From: UBA2773 sp964643985
GTDB lineage: Bacteria; Patescibacteriota; Minisyncoccia; Moranbacterales; DUUL01
Assembly: GCA_964643985.1 (NCBI GenBank)
Contig: CAZXUS010000013.1
Location: forward strand, 1 to 30,157
Direction: 5' to 3'
Length of the DNA: 30,157 nt
In this document: positions 15,336 through 22,398 of the stretch, piece by piece
How positions within the stretch are numbered: position 1 is the stretch's first letter
Layout: the number at the start of each line of letters is the position of its first letter
The notes under the pieces: generated by a model
What the model saw: the letters and a program-made list of their open reading frames with translations, nothing else
Database searches by the model: none
Told to the model about the DNA's origin: nothing
Program-made: the position numbers and the translations under genes

Positions 15336-16588
15336 TTTTTGTCGATTAATTCTTTATAAATTTTCATTAATTTTTGATAATATTTTTCTTCTCCGTTGAT
15401 TTTGCGAACTCTACTGACTGCCTCTTTTTGCATAATTTTTAAATCAATTTTACCATTGATTATTAAGGAAATTTTGGCTATCAAATCGTCGATCGAATTC
15501 GCCTTGAAGGTTAAACCACTCTTGCCATCCTCAATCATTTCTTTGGTTCCCCCTCGATCCGAAACCAAAACCACAGTACCAAAGGCCATTGCTTCAGAAA
15601 TAGAAACAGGCGAATTATCAAACCACAAAGAAGTCAGGATGGATAATTTAGCTCGACTGTTATAATAAACCCAATCTTTAGACCATTTTTTTCTAAAACC
15701 GATAAAGATTATTTCTTTTTCAAGTTTCCTTTTTTTAACTTCCTCCTTCAACTCAATTTCTTGGGGCCCCTCTCCTAGCAAATAAAGTTTATGTCCTTTC
15801 AATTTTTTAGCACTTTTTAAAAAACTAAAAGCCTCAATTAAATTCATCAATCCCTTTTCTTCCGAAAGTCTACCACTGTAAATAAAAAACTTTTCTTTCT
15901 CAAAAACTGGTTTGTAATCTTTCAAATTTAAAACATTTCGTAAAAGTTTAATTCTTTTTTCTGCAAAGCCAAATTCGATAAATTTATTTTTCATAAATTC
16001 ACTTGGAGCTAAAAGAAAATCGATCTTATCGTATGATTTCAAAAATTTATGAATATAGGATTCCAACATCCCAACAAAGCTAGCTCCACGAGAATTCTTC
16101 AAACATTTATTTAAGAAACAATTATAGTATTTGCCTCCTTTACATTTTTCGCAAAGTTGACCCTTGTTGAAAAGTTTATAATTAGGGCAAATCAATTCAT
16201 AGGCAGAGAGTTTGTGAACAATTGGAATATTTTTCCGTTTTAGTCCGAATAAAACTGAGGGAGTTATGTAATGATATATATCATGAATGTGAGCAATTTG
16301 AGGCCTTTCTTCCATCACTAATGCTTGAATTTTTTGCTTAGATTCAAAATTAAAAATTACACGAGGAACTAATTTAATTTTGCTTAAAAAATTTTTAACT
16401 GCATTGATATCAAAATTTTTAATAAAATATTTAGAATAAATACTTTTTTCATTTAAAGGATTTTTCATTGAAAAAACAATAATTTTATGGCCTTTTCTTT
16501 CAAAAAGTTTTTTGGTCTCAAAAAAAGCCGTGATTGAACCGCCACTTCGATGTTGATTAAAATATTTGTGAATATGCAAAATTCTCAT
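15332..16588 (-). CDS. family 4 glycosyltransferase with Cys-rich insert
   Basis: This 418-residue GT-B enzyme is counted from the second ATG, because MRILHIHKYFNQHRSGGS is the normal beginning of this subfamily; another ATG lies two codons upstream at 16594. Residues about 134-162 hold five Cys (ICPNYK, CEKC, NCFLNKC), a likely metal or structural site known from one GT4 subgroup. The donor site has SGRLSEEKG and DNSPVSISEA, with Asp324 in place of the first Glu of E-x7-E. It is first of a two-gene unit with the overlapping GT4 gene and is transcribed away from the ligase gene at 16646. Confidence 0.9.
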   Translation of the reverse strand: MRILHIHKYFNQHRSGGSITAFFETKKLFERKGHKIIVFSMKNPLNEKSIYSKYFIKNFDINAVKNFLSKIKLVPRVIFNFESKQKIQALVMEERPQIAHIHDIYHYITPSVLFGLKRKNIPIVHKLSAYELICPNYKLFNKGQLCEKCKGGKYYNCFLNKCLKNSRGASFVGMLESYIHKFLKSYDKIDFLLAPSEFMKNKFIEFGFAEKRIKLLRNVLNLKDYKPVFEKEKFFIYSGRLSEEKGLMNLIEAFSFLKSAKKLKGHKLYLLGEGPQEIELKEEVKKRKLEKEIIFIGFRKKWSKDWVYYNSRAKLSILTSLWFDNSPVSISEAMAFGTVVLVSDRGGTKEMIEDGKSGLTFKANSIDDLIAKISLIINGKIDLKIMQKEAVSRVRKINGEEKYYQKLMKIYKELIDKK

Positions 16589-16594
16589 AAGCAT

Positions 16595-16623
16595 TTTACT
16601 TTAATTTTTTTATCGATTATAAT
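16595..16623 (+). promoter_or_regulatory. divergent promoter region, plus-strand promoter
   Basis: On the plus strand TTTACT (16595-16600), a 17-bp spacer and a perfect TATAAT (16618-16623) lie 22 bases before the ligase ATG. Because ATTATAAT is self-complementary, a TATAAT (16616-16621) also faces the GT4 gene on the minus strand, with a poorer -35. The two directions could compete. Confidence 0.6.
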
Positions 16624-16645
16624 AAAAACTAATTAATAAAGAAAT

Positions 16646-17995
16646 ATGCTTGCTTCAAAAAACAAAAAAAAATTTATTGGTTTTATTCTACTGACAGGAT
16701 TAATTATAATTTTAACATTAAATCTTTTTTTTATCCAGTCTTTCCTTGTTGGTATTGCCTTAGTAATAGGGTTGCTTTTAATAATGATTTTTTTTTACAA
16801 CCCCAAAATAGGGCTATTATTATTTTTAATTATTAGACCGCTAGTTGACAATCAGGGAGAAATAGTAAATATCCCAATTTTTGTAAATAATTTAACAATA
16901 AACCTTTCTGCTTTATTGGGAATCTTATTTATAAGCCTAACTAGTCTTTTTTTGTTGAAAAAAGGCAAACAATTAAAATATAAAAATTGGGTTGTTTTTT
17001 CTTGGCTACTGTTTATTTTACTTTCAATTTTTAGCATCTTTTATTCAATAGATAAATTCGCTTCCTTCTACGAAATCATCCGAATAATCAGTATTTTTTT
17101 ATTTTTTCTAACAACTTTAATAATAGTAAAAACCGAAAAAGATATCAATTTATTTATTAATGCCATTTTAATTTCAGCTCTCATTCCTTTTGTGATTGCT
17201 ATTTTTCAATTAATAACTGGGAATGGAATGGCAGGAACTTCAGTCGGACTTGATAGTCGACTCTACGGAACTTTCTCTCACCCCAATCAGTTCGCCTCTT
17301 ATGCGCTAATCGCTTTTGGTCTTAGTTGGTTTGGTTATCAAAAAAAAACCGCTGACAAAAAATATCTAATCGCTTTTCTTGTTTCTCTTTTAGCTTTAAT
17401 TGCCACTTTTAGTCGAGGTGCTTGGCTAGGCTTAATTCTCCTTTCTCTGATTATTGGAATTTTCAAAAACTTCAAAATGATTCTAATTCTTTTTCTATTT
17501 TTAGTTATTTTATTTTTCTCTTCAGAAACTGTTCACAAAAGAATTGAGGATATCTATAATCCTCCAGCTACCAGCTCAATCTATTGGCGAATAGAAAGAT
17601 GGACAGATAATTATCAAAGTTTCATTAAAAAGCCACTTTTAGGCCATGGCAGTGGAACTGAATTAAAAGTTTATGAAAATGACTACGGTTTTTATAGCAA
17701 CAATGCCTACACTCACAATGATTTACTAAAAAATGCTATCGAATTAGGAGTTGTTGGTTCTTTGCTTTATCTAATTTTGATTTTAACTACAACATCAACT
17801 CTTCTAAAAAATTATTTTAAATCAAAAGAATCCTCTGTTAAAATCTTTACTTTAGTGGTGCTGGCTATATTTATAGCAGAATTCATCTTTTCGATGACCA
17901 GTAATATCTTTAGGGGAACTGCCACGCAATGGACCTTGTGGTCACTAGTAGGAGCTTGTTTAGCTTTAAATTTAAAAAGAAAAACTCTTCACTAA
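16646..17995 (+). CDS. O-antigen ligase/polymerase-like membrane protein
   Basis: This 449-residue polytopic protein is the only plus-strand gene. It has about 11-12 membrane segments, the motifs HPNQFASYALIAFG, TFSRGAWLGL and PLLGHGSGTE, and in the large late loop the catalytic-type THNDLLKNAIELGVVGS, as in Wzy_C ligases/polymerases. It probably polymerises or ligates lipid-linked glycans made by the neighbouring GT4 and GT2 enzymes. The 3' end overlaps the convergent gene at 17972-18619 by 24 bases. It is clearly a different sequence from the ligase at 12343-14004, so two glycans or two steps may be served. Confidence 0.88.
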   Translation: MLASKNKKKFIGFILLTGLIIILTLNLFFIQSFLVGIALVIGLLLIMIFFYNPKIGLLLFLIIRPLVDNQGEIVNIPIFVNNLTINLSALLGILFISLTSLFLLKKGKQLKYKNWVVFSWLLFILLSIFSIFYSIDKFASFYEIIRIISIFLFFLTTLIIVKTEKDINLFINAILISALIPFVIAIFQLITGNGMAGTSVGLDSRLYGTFSHPNQFASYALIAFGLSWFGYQKKTADKKYLIAFLVSLLALIATFSRGAWLGLILLSLIIGIFKNFKMILILFLFLVILFFSSETVHKRIEDIYNPPATSSIYWRIERWTDNYQSFIKKPLLGHGSGTELKVYENDYGFYSNNAYTHNDLLKNAIELGVVGSLLYLILILTTTSTLLKNYFKSKESSVKIFTLVVLAIFIAEFIFSMTSNIFRGTATQWTLWSLVGACLALNLKRKTLH

Positions 17996-18619
17996 CCTTG
18001 TTTTTTCATAAAATAAATCGAAATCTTTTTCCAATAATTCTTTTTGATTTTCATCAATTTTATCAAAAAGCAATAAAGTATCAACCTTGTTGGCAATTCG
18101 ACTAGAAATTAATTGCAAATTTTGAACTTCTTGAAACATTTTTTCCATTTCTCCTAACTTTTTTCGAAAAATTTGCAAAGAAAAATCCTGCTGATAAGCT
18201 TCGATCATTTTCGATAAATGTGAATTTAGATAATCTAGATAACGAATTTTTTCAGCTAATTCTTTTTTGCTTTCAATATCAGCCCATTGCGATTTATTTA
18301 AATTTGCCTTAAAATCATTTTCGATTTCTAATAGCATAAACCTTTTGATATTCTCCGATTCTAATTTAATTTTTTGAGAACTTTCAAAAGCCTCGAGTTG
18401 AATTAAATTTACAGAAAGAATTATTATCTGAAAAATTAAACCGAATATAATAGCAGAAAACAAAAACAGAGTTAAACTAGTTAATTTTTGATCCTTCTTT
18501 TTTCGGCTTTTATTTTTCTTTTTCTTTTTAAATTTAAAAAATAATAGCAAATTTTTCTTTTTCTTTTTGGCTCTTTTTCTTTTATGAAAAAACTTTATAA
18601 TCCTATTTTTCTTCTTCAT
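17972..18619 (-). CDS. polybasic one-TM coiled-coil protein, unknown function
   Basis: I do not recognise this 215-residue protein. The first 45 residues are over half Lys/Arg (runs such as AKKKKKN and KFKKKKKNKSRKKK). A single membrane segment (about 50-72, LFLFSAIIFGLIFQIIIL) follows, then about 140 residues of helical, coiled-coil-like sequence rich in Glu/Lys/Leu. With the basic end in the cytoplasm, the coil would be outside. It lies downstream of the pentad-repeat protein's terminator and overlaps the ligase gene tail to tail. The basic end could bind membrane phospholipid or nucleic acid. This is speculation. Confidence 0.7.
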   Translation of the reverse strand: MKKKNRIIKFFHKRKRAKKKKKNLLLFFKFKKKKKNKSRKKKDQKLTSLTLFLFSAIIFGLIFQIIILSVNLIQLEAFESSQKIKLESENIKRFMLLEIENDFKANLNKSQWADIESKKELAEKIRYLDYLNSHLSKMIEAYQQDFSLQIFRKKLGEMEKMFQEVQNLQLISSRIANKVDTLLLFDKIDENQKELLEKDFDLFYEKTRLVKSFSF

Positions 18620-18695
18620 TTTTTTGAAAATTCAATTATTAATATTTTTTAATTATAGCGAAAAAAAGTATAAGAGTAAAAAATTAACAAAAAAA

Positions 18696-18735
18696 GAACC
18701 AAGTTTTTTGCTAATAGCAATTAAAAACTTGGCTC
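18696..18735 (-). terminator. Rho-independent terminator of the pentad-repeat protein gene
   Basis: GAACCAAGTTTTT (18696-18708) pairs with AAAAACTTGGCTC (18723-18735), and one pair is G-U only in minus-strand RNA. The stem is followed on that strand by CTTTTTTTG. A second small hairpin GACCT/AGGTC (18741-18756) lies between it and the stop codon. Confidence 0.85.
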
Positions 18736-18759
18736 CTTATGACCTGAAATTAGGTCTGT

Positions 18760-19914
18760 CTACTGCAGAAGAATCGCATAAACTGCGATAGTCTTGTGTT
18801 TTCCTTCCACCCCGTCTTGATATTCCTCAATTTTGATTAAGATTTCTTCTGGCAATAAAAGTGCCTGAAGGTCCGCTTGGGTCAGCGGATTTTTTGAATA
18901 GGTTCGTATACAAGATTTATCTCTCAACCAGGCCATTGGGTTAGCTATCCCGCTCTTCTTGATCCGCACTCGCTTTCCCTTAAAACGTTGCTCTTTATTA
19001 CAACGTTCCTGCACTTCAATAGCATCAGCCCCGTTAGAACAATGTTTCAACACTATCATTGGAACATTTCCAGTGAAAGATCTCTCATCGCAAACTCCTG
19101 AAGTACAAACCCCCGGAGCATACTGGATCACAATTGGCCTTGATTCATAAACGGAAATACATTTCTGCGCTGTTGCTAACAAAGTATTCAAATTATCAAT
19201 CGCCAATTGCTTAATCCGCAAGTTGTCAATCAAAGCGTTTTTGACGCGAAGATTTTCAATCCGAAGATTTTCAATTTCAGCATCTTTAATGTTAAGGTTG
19301 TCAATGTTGACTTCCTCGAAATTAGCCACCTTGACCTCAAGCTCGTCAATTTCAACCTTTTTCACCGAAAGCTTTTCGGTGATTTCGACTAGACGAATTT
19401 GAAGTTTATCAATTTGCATATCCTTTATTTCAAGCTTCTCCTTGAAAGTCGCCACCCGAACATTAAGTTCGTCAATCTCAACCGTATCCACCTTGATTCG
19501 ATTGACTCGAAAGGTGGTAGACTGATTTTTCAGCCAGGCATCATACAAGGGTTTTCCCTTTGCTAATGCTTGCTGAAATTCTTCTGCCGTTTTAGGATAG
19601 CCAAAACAAGATCCAGCGACCACAACATTGGGATTAGAAATCCCATTATGTCCCATAAGAACAATCAGGTTCCAACCCTTCTCGTTGCAAAGCCTCGTCA
19701 AGTTTCCACCAGCTGGAACTGTACCTTCCAAGACATTTCCCAAAATCGAAACTATCTGGGTTGTGTCTCCTTTGATCTCGGAAGCCGAACGCTCAAGAGC
19801 GCTAAACTTCTGATCAAAATAATCCTGCTCAGGTATTTTTCCAGCAAAAACACTGCCGGAAAAAATTAAAGAAAGAATAAACACAATTGCCAATGAAAAA
19901 GTCATTTTTTTCAT
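18760..19914 (-). CDS. secreted pentad-repeat protein with Cys-rich ends
   Basis: This 384-residue protein has a signal peptide (1 to about 25, ending VFAG). Residues about 65-110 (NLTRLCNEKGWN...NPNVVVAGSCFGYP) have a LysM-like spacing. Residues about 143-250 form over 20 consecutive five-residue units of pattern [IVF]-x-x-[LVA]-x, for example IDNLN-IKDAE-IENLR. In the first part they group into 20-21-residue blocks (four pentads plus one residue), as expected of a right-handed quadrilateral beta-helix. The C-terminal part has six Cys, including CTSGVC. Local GC is about 40-43% in the lines I counted, against about 27-30% next door. It has its own strong ribosome site, leader hairpin and terminator, suggesting high expression or transfer. 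Function is unknown; a wall-associated structural or binding protein is plausible. Confidence 0.75.
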   Translation of the reverse strand: MKKMTFSLAIVFILSLIFSGSVFAGKIPEQDYFDQKFSALERSASEIKGDTTQIVSILGNVLEGTVPAGGNLTRLCNEKGWNLIVLMGHNGISNPNVVVAGSCFGYPKTAEEFQQALAKGKPLYDAWLKNQSTTFRVNRIKVDTVEIDELNVRVATFKEKLEIKDMQIDKLQIRLVEITEKLSVKKVEIDELEVKVANFEEVNIDNLNIKDAEIENLRIENLRVKNALIDNLRIKQLAIDNLNTLLATAQKCISVYESRPIVIQYAPGVCTSGVCDERSFTGNVPMIVLKHCSNGADAIEVQERCNKEQRFKGKRVRIKKSGIANPMAWLRDKSCIRTYSKNPLTQADLQALLLPEEILIKIEEYQDGVEGKHKTIAVYAILLQ

Positions 19915-19921
19915 GATAGAA

Positions 19922-19928
19922 CCTCCCC
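19922..19928 (-). promoter_or_regulatory. strong Shine-Dalgarno sequence
   Basis: GGGGAGG on the minus strand lies 7 bases before the ATG of the pentad-repeat protein. At the other starts I looked at only weak purine stretches are present, so this gene is unusually well equipped for translation. It also fixes the start at 19914 over the in-frame ATG three codons later. Confidence 0.8.
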
Positions 19929-19960
19929 TTTATGGTTTTCAAAATTCCTAACTACACTTT

Positions 19961-19993
19961 TTGAAATTAAATTCCCAATGAACTTAATTTCAA
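19961..19993 (-). promoter_or_regulatory. 14-bp leader hairpin upstream of the pentad-repeat gene
   Basis: TTGAAATTAAATTC (19961-19974) pairs with GAACTTAATTTCAA (19980-19993) around a 5-nt loop. The only non-Watson-Crick position is G-U in minus-strand RNA (A-C on the other strand), consistent with an RNA stem in the leader. It sits about 45 bases before the start codon. A TTGACA further upstream (around 20055) has a -10-like TGTAAT only at a long 20-bp spacing. Confidence 0.55.
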
Positions 19994-20102
19994 AATAATG
20001 CAGTCAGAAAATTAAACAGAATTCTATTACAATTTTTCGAACTTATTTGATTGTCAAAGAACTCATTATTAAATCACATTTATCCAAAAATATCAATGGA
20101 TT

Positions 20103-21278
20103 TTACAATTCCCCCCTCAACAATTTATTCAGCCGCTCTTTTACTTCTTCGCCACTGGCTTCATATTTAGAATTATCTTCCTTTTTATTATCAGTCAATC
20201 CCATCTTTTCAGCTTCTTGATTCAGTTCTTCCATGGTGATAAAGCCTTTATCAACTTTTTTCTCAACCGCTTTAACCTCAGCTTTTTCTACTAATTTCTC
20301 TTCTTTAAAAATTGGTAAATTCTTGGGAGCTTCGGCTTTCTTGACAGAAGAATTTTTTACAATTTCAGTCTTACCCTTTTCGACTGGTTTTTCTTCAACA
20401 ATCGTTTTCTCAATTTTTTCTTCTTGAATAATTTCATCTTTCTGAAGTTCTTCGATAAACGGAGTTTCTTCAATTTTTACAATTCCTTCAAATTCTAAAT
20501 CATTTTTATCATCAAATTTTTCAATAGAATAATCTTCCATTGCCAAAGGAGCCGACTTTTGTTTTTTGAGATTCTCTCTAATTTGCTCTAAATTAGCTAC
20601 TATTTTTTTAACTGATTTGTCTTGACTTTCAAGGTCATCTTCATTAAATTCTCTTTTTCTAAAAAGCACTAATTCAAAATCATCAAAAAAATGGACCACT
20701 GATATTGCGCCAATAGCTCCCACAATCAAAGCTAATAAAGTATTTAATAAAACATTAGGGGTGACGGGCTTTTCAGAGGTAATTGGTCCATCAACAGTTT
20801 TAATTTCAATACTATCTCCACCTCCATGATATTTTGACCCCCTAGTATTCAATCCCCAAGTAATTGATTCAGCAATTCTCTCGGCTTCATCCCTTGATAT
20901 GTTAAATACAGTAATCGTTAAAATCCCAGTGTTATTTTCCTTTTTAACATCAACAGTTTTCTCCCAAATTTTCATTCGCTCTTCCGAAGAATAAGAAGAA
21001 TTCTTTTTAACTTCAAAAGGCGCATCTAACATATCCCGAATAAAAGATTCAGTAAAAACTACATTAGACACGATATTACTTAAATATTCAGCTGATTTAG
21101 CGGCGGAAAAAGCGTCAACATTCTCAGATCGATGACTTTGAATAATGATCATCTTAACTTGAGAACTATATTTAGCCGGTATAAAAGTTGAAACAGAAAA
21201 AACGATTGCAACAACCATAAAAATTAAAATTGCAACTGTTTGCCATTTCTTTTTAATTTGTGAAATAATATCTTGCAT
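20103..21278 (-). CDS. Wzz/YveK-like polysaccharide chain-length determinant protein
   Basis: This 391-residue protein is of the polysaccharide co-polymerase type. It has TM1 (about 13-33), an external domain (about 35-172) beginning FIPAKYSSQVKMII, the Pro-rich ITSEKPVTPN just before TM2 (about 176-197), then a 190-residue cytoplasmic tail rich in Glu/Lys that ends in a helical segment (GEEVKERLNKLLRGEL). Family members set glycan chain length together with a Wzy polymerase; two Wzy-like proteins are encoded nearby. No tyrosine-kinase domain (Walker A) is present. The long charged tail is unusual for the family and might recruit a partner. It follows the GT2 gene by 17 bases, probably in one transcript. 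Confidence 0.82.
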   Translation of the reverse strand: MQDIISQIKKKWQTVAILIFMVVAIVFSVSTFIPAKYSSQVKMIIIQSHRSENVDAFSAAKSAEYLSNIVSNVVFTESFIRDMLDAPFEVKKNSSYSSEERMKIWEKTVDVKKENNTGILTITVFNISRDEAERIAESITWGLNTRGSKYHGGGDSIEIKTVDGPITSEKPVTPNVLLNTLLALIVGAIGAISVVHFFDDFELVLFRKREFNEDDLESQDKSVKKIVANLEQIRENLKKQKSAPLAMEDYSIEKFDDKNDLEFEGIVKIEETPFIEELQKDEIIQEEKIEKTIVEEKPVEKGKTEIVKNSSVKKAEAPKNLPIFKEEKLVEKAEVKAVEKKVDKGFITMEELNQEAEKMGLTDNKKEDNSKYEASGEEVKERLNKLLRGEL

Positions 21279-21295
21279 ACAATAAAGTTAATAAA

Positions 21296-22255
21296 CTATT
21301 TAATTGCCATAAAGACTTTTTGGTAACCTCTTATATAATCCTTTTCTAATCTCGAATTTTTCAATAAAGCTGGAGTAATTTTTTCCATAAAACAATCTAT
21401 AAACTTCGCTCTAATCAAACTTTTTCCTTTATAACGTTCTTTAAATTTAAGTTTAGCTACATAATCTTGAAATCCATAGAATAAAGCAATAATAAAACCA
21501 TATCTACCATCTAAGAATCCAAATCTGATTATATACATCCAAATAAATCTAGAAATAGAAGTGCCTGGAATAAAAAACCAATAATCCTTAACAATTGATT
21601 TGAAGTAGTAAAAATTTGTAAAAAATTCAATCCAATTAATTTCAGTTTTTTTTCTTTTAATTATTCGCAACATATAATCCGCTTGATGAGTACTATAGCT
21701 CTCAAATCTTTGAAAAAATTGACTGAAATTCCTATCGCCAAAATGTAGCATATCACCAAACTTAGGTTTGATATTTTTAATTTGTTTTTTCTTTAAAACA
21801 ATGTGTTCATGAACATCTCTTTTTTCATAACGACATTTTTGTTTAAAAAGTCGAATATTATATAAAGGATATCGCCCACCCCATCGTAAAAATTTACCAA
21901 AGAAAAAATGTTTTCGAGCTACTCCATAACCATCATAATCATTAATTGATTCATTTTTCAACAAAGATTTAAAAGTTTTTGTTAATTTATCAGTAATTAC
22001 TTCATCACTATCCAAAATTATCACCCATTTGTGTTTAACTTTTAAAATAGCCCAATTTTTTTGCTCAGCCCAATTTTTCATTTGACGAGCAAAATAAACT
22101 AAATTCCATTTTTTAGCTACAGCCTCAACCTTTTTTGAACAAGATGAATCAACTAAAATAACTTCGTCTGCCCATAGAACAGATTTAATTGCCCCTTCTA
22201 CTATAGCTAAATCTTTATCCCAAGTAGGAATGATTACTGATACTTTTTCCCTCAT
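21296..22255 (-). CDS. family 2 glycosyltransferase (WaaE/KdtX-like)
   Basis: The GT-A domain starts MREKVSVIIPTWDKD, with ADEVILVDSS and the metal-binding ILDSDE (near residue 82). The C-terminal half carries the HxxRLF-type elements (NIRLFKQKCRYEKRDVHEHI) seen in lipopolysaccharide-core WaaE-like transferases. I chose the ATG at 22255 (319 residues). The upstream ATG at 22303 lies inside the -10 box of the strong promoter and would add 16 non-conserved residues ahead of the usual N-terminus. The enzyme probably adds a sugar to a lipid-linked glycan and is co-transcribed with the Wzz-like gene. Confidence 0.88.
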   Translation of the reverse strand: MREKVSVIIPTWDKDLAIVEGAIKSVLWADEVILVDSSCSKKVEAVAKKWNLVYFARQMKNWAEQKNWAILKVKHKWVIILDSDEVITDKLTKTFKSLLKNESINDYDGYGVARKHFFFGKFLRWGGRYPLYNIRLFKQKCRYEKRDVHEHIVLKKKQIKNIKPKFGDMLHFGDRNFSQFFQRFESYSTHQADYMLRIIKRKKTEINWIEFFTNFYYFKSIVKDYWFFIPGTSISRFIWMYIIRFGFLDGRYGFIIALFYGFQDYVAKLKFKERYKGKSLIRAKFIDCFMEKITPALLKNSRLEKDYIRGYQKVFMAIK

Positions 22256-22259
22256 ATTT

Positions 22260-22293
22260 AAATTGATATATTTTTTAAATCTCTTATCAATTT
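22260..22293 (-). promoter_or_regulatory. 9-bp inverted repeat in the GT2 leader
   Basis: AAATTGATA (22260-22268) and TATCAATTT (22285-22293) are perfect inverted copies covering most of the approximately 40-nt leader and ending 4 bases before the ATG. It could be an operator just downstream of the promoter or an RNA hairpin limiting initiation. Confidence 0.5.
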
Positions 22294-22301
22294 GACCTGT
22301 C

Positions 22302-22329
22302 ATATTACCACAAATAAAAAATTTGTCAA
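22302..22329 (-). promoter_or_regulatory. strong sigma-70-type promoter for the GT2-Wzz unit
   Basis: On the minus strand a perfect TTGACA (22324-22329) is followed after 16 bp by TAATAT (22302-22307), five of six consensus bases. It lies just after the terminator of the RND operon. Transcription would start near 22295, which rules out the upstream ATG as the GT2 start. Confidence 0.75.
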
Positions 22330-22345
22330 GAGCATTTTAATTCAA

Positions 22346-22376
22346 AAAAGAGCTAGTCTTAAAAACCAGCTCTTTT
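22346..22376 (-). terminator. Rho-independent terminator of the adaptor-RND operon
   Basis: AAAAGAGCT (22346-22354) pairs with AGCTCTTTT (22368-22376), extended by an inner pair. On the minus strand the stem is followed by a T-rich run. It separates the RND gene from the GT2 promoter. Confidence 0.85.
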
Positions 22377-22398
22377 CTATAATCAAAGTTTTTTTATT

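Noticed and set aside
19160..19490. Classical coiled coil in the pentad-repeat protein
   Set aside because: Hydrophobic residues recur every five residues, not in a 3-4 heptad pattern, over most of the stretch; still the main alternative to test.
18870..19870. Several 60-99-codon plus-strand frames opposite the pentad-repeat gene
   Set aside because: They mirror the higher-GC repetitive minus-strand gene and show no start signals.
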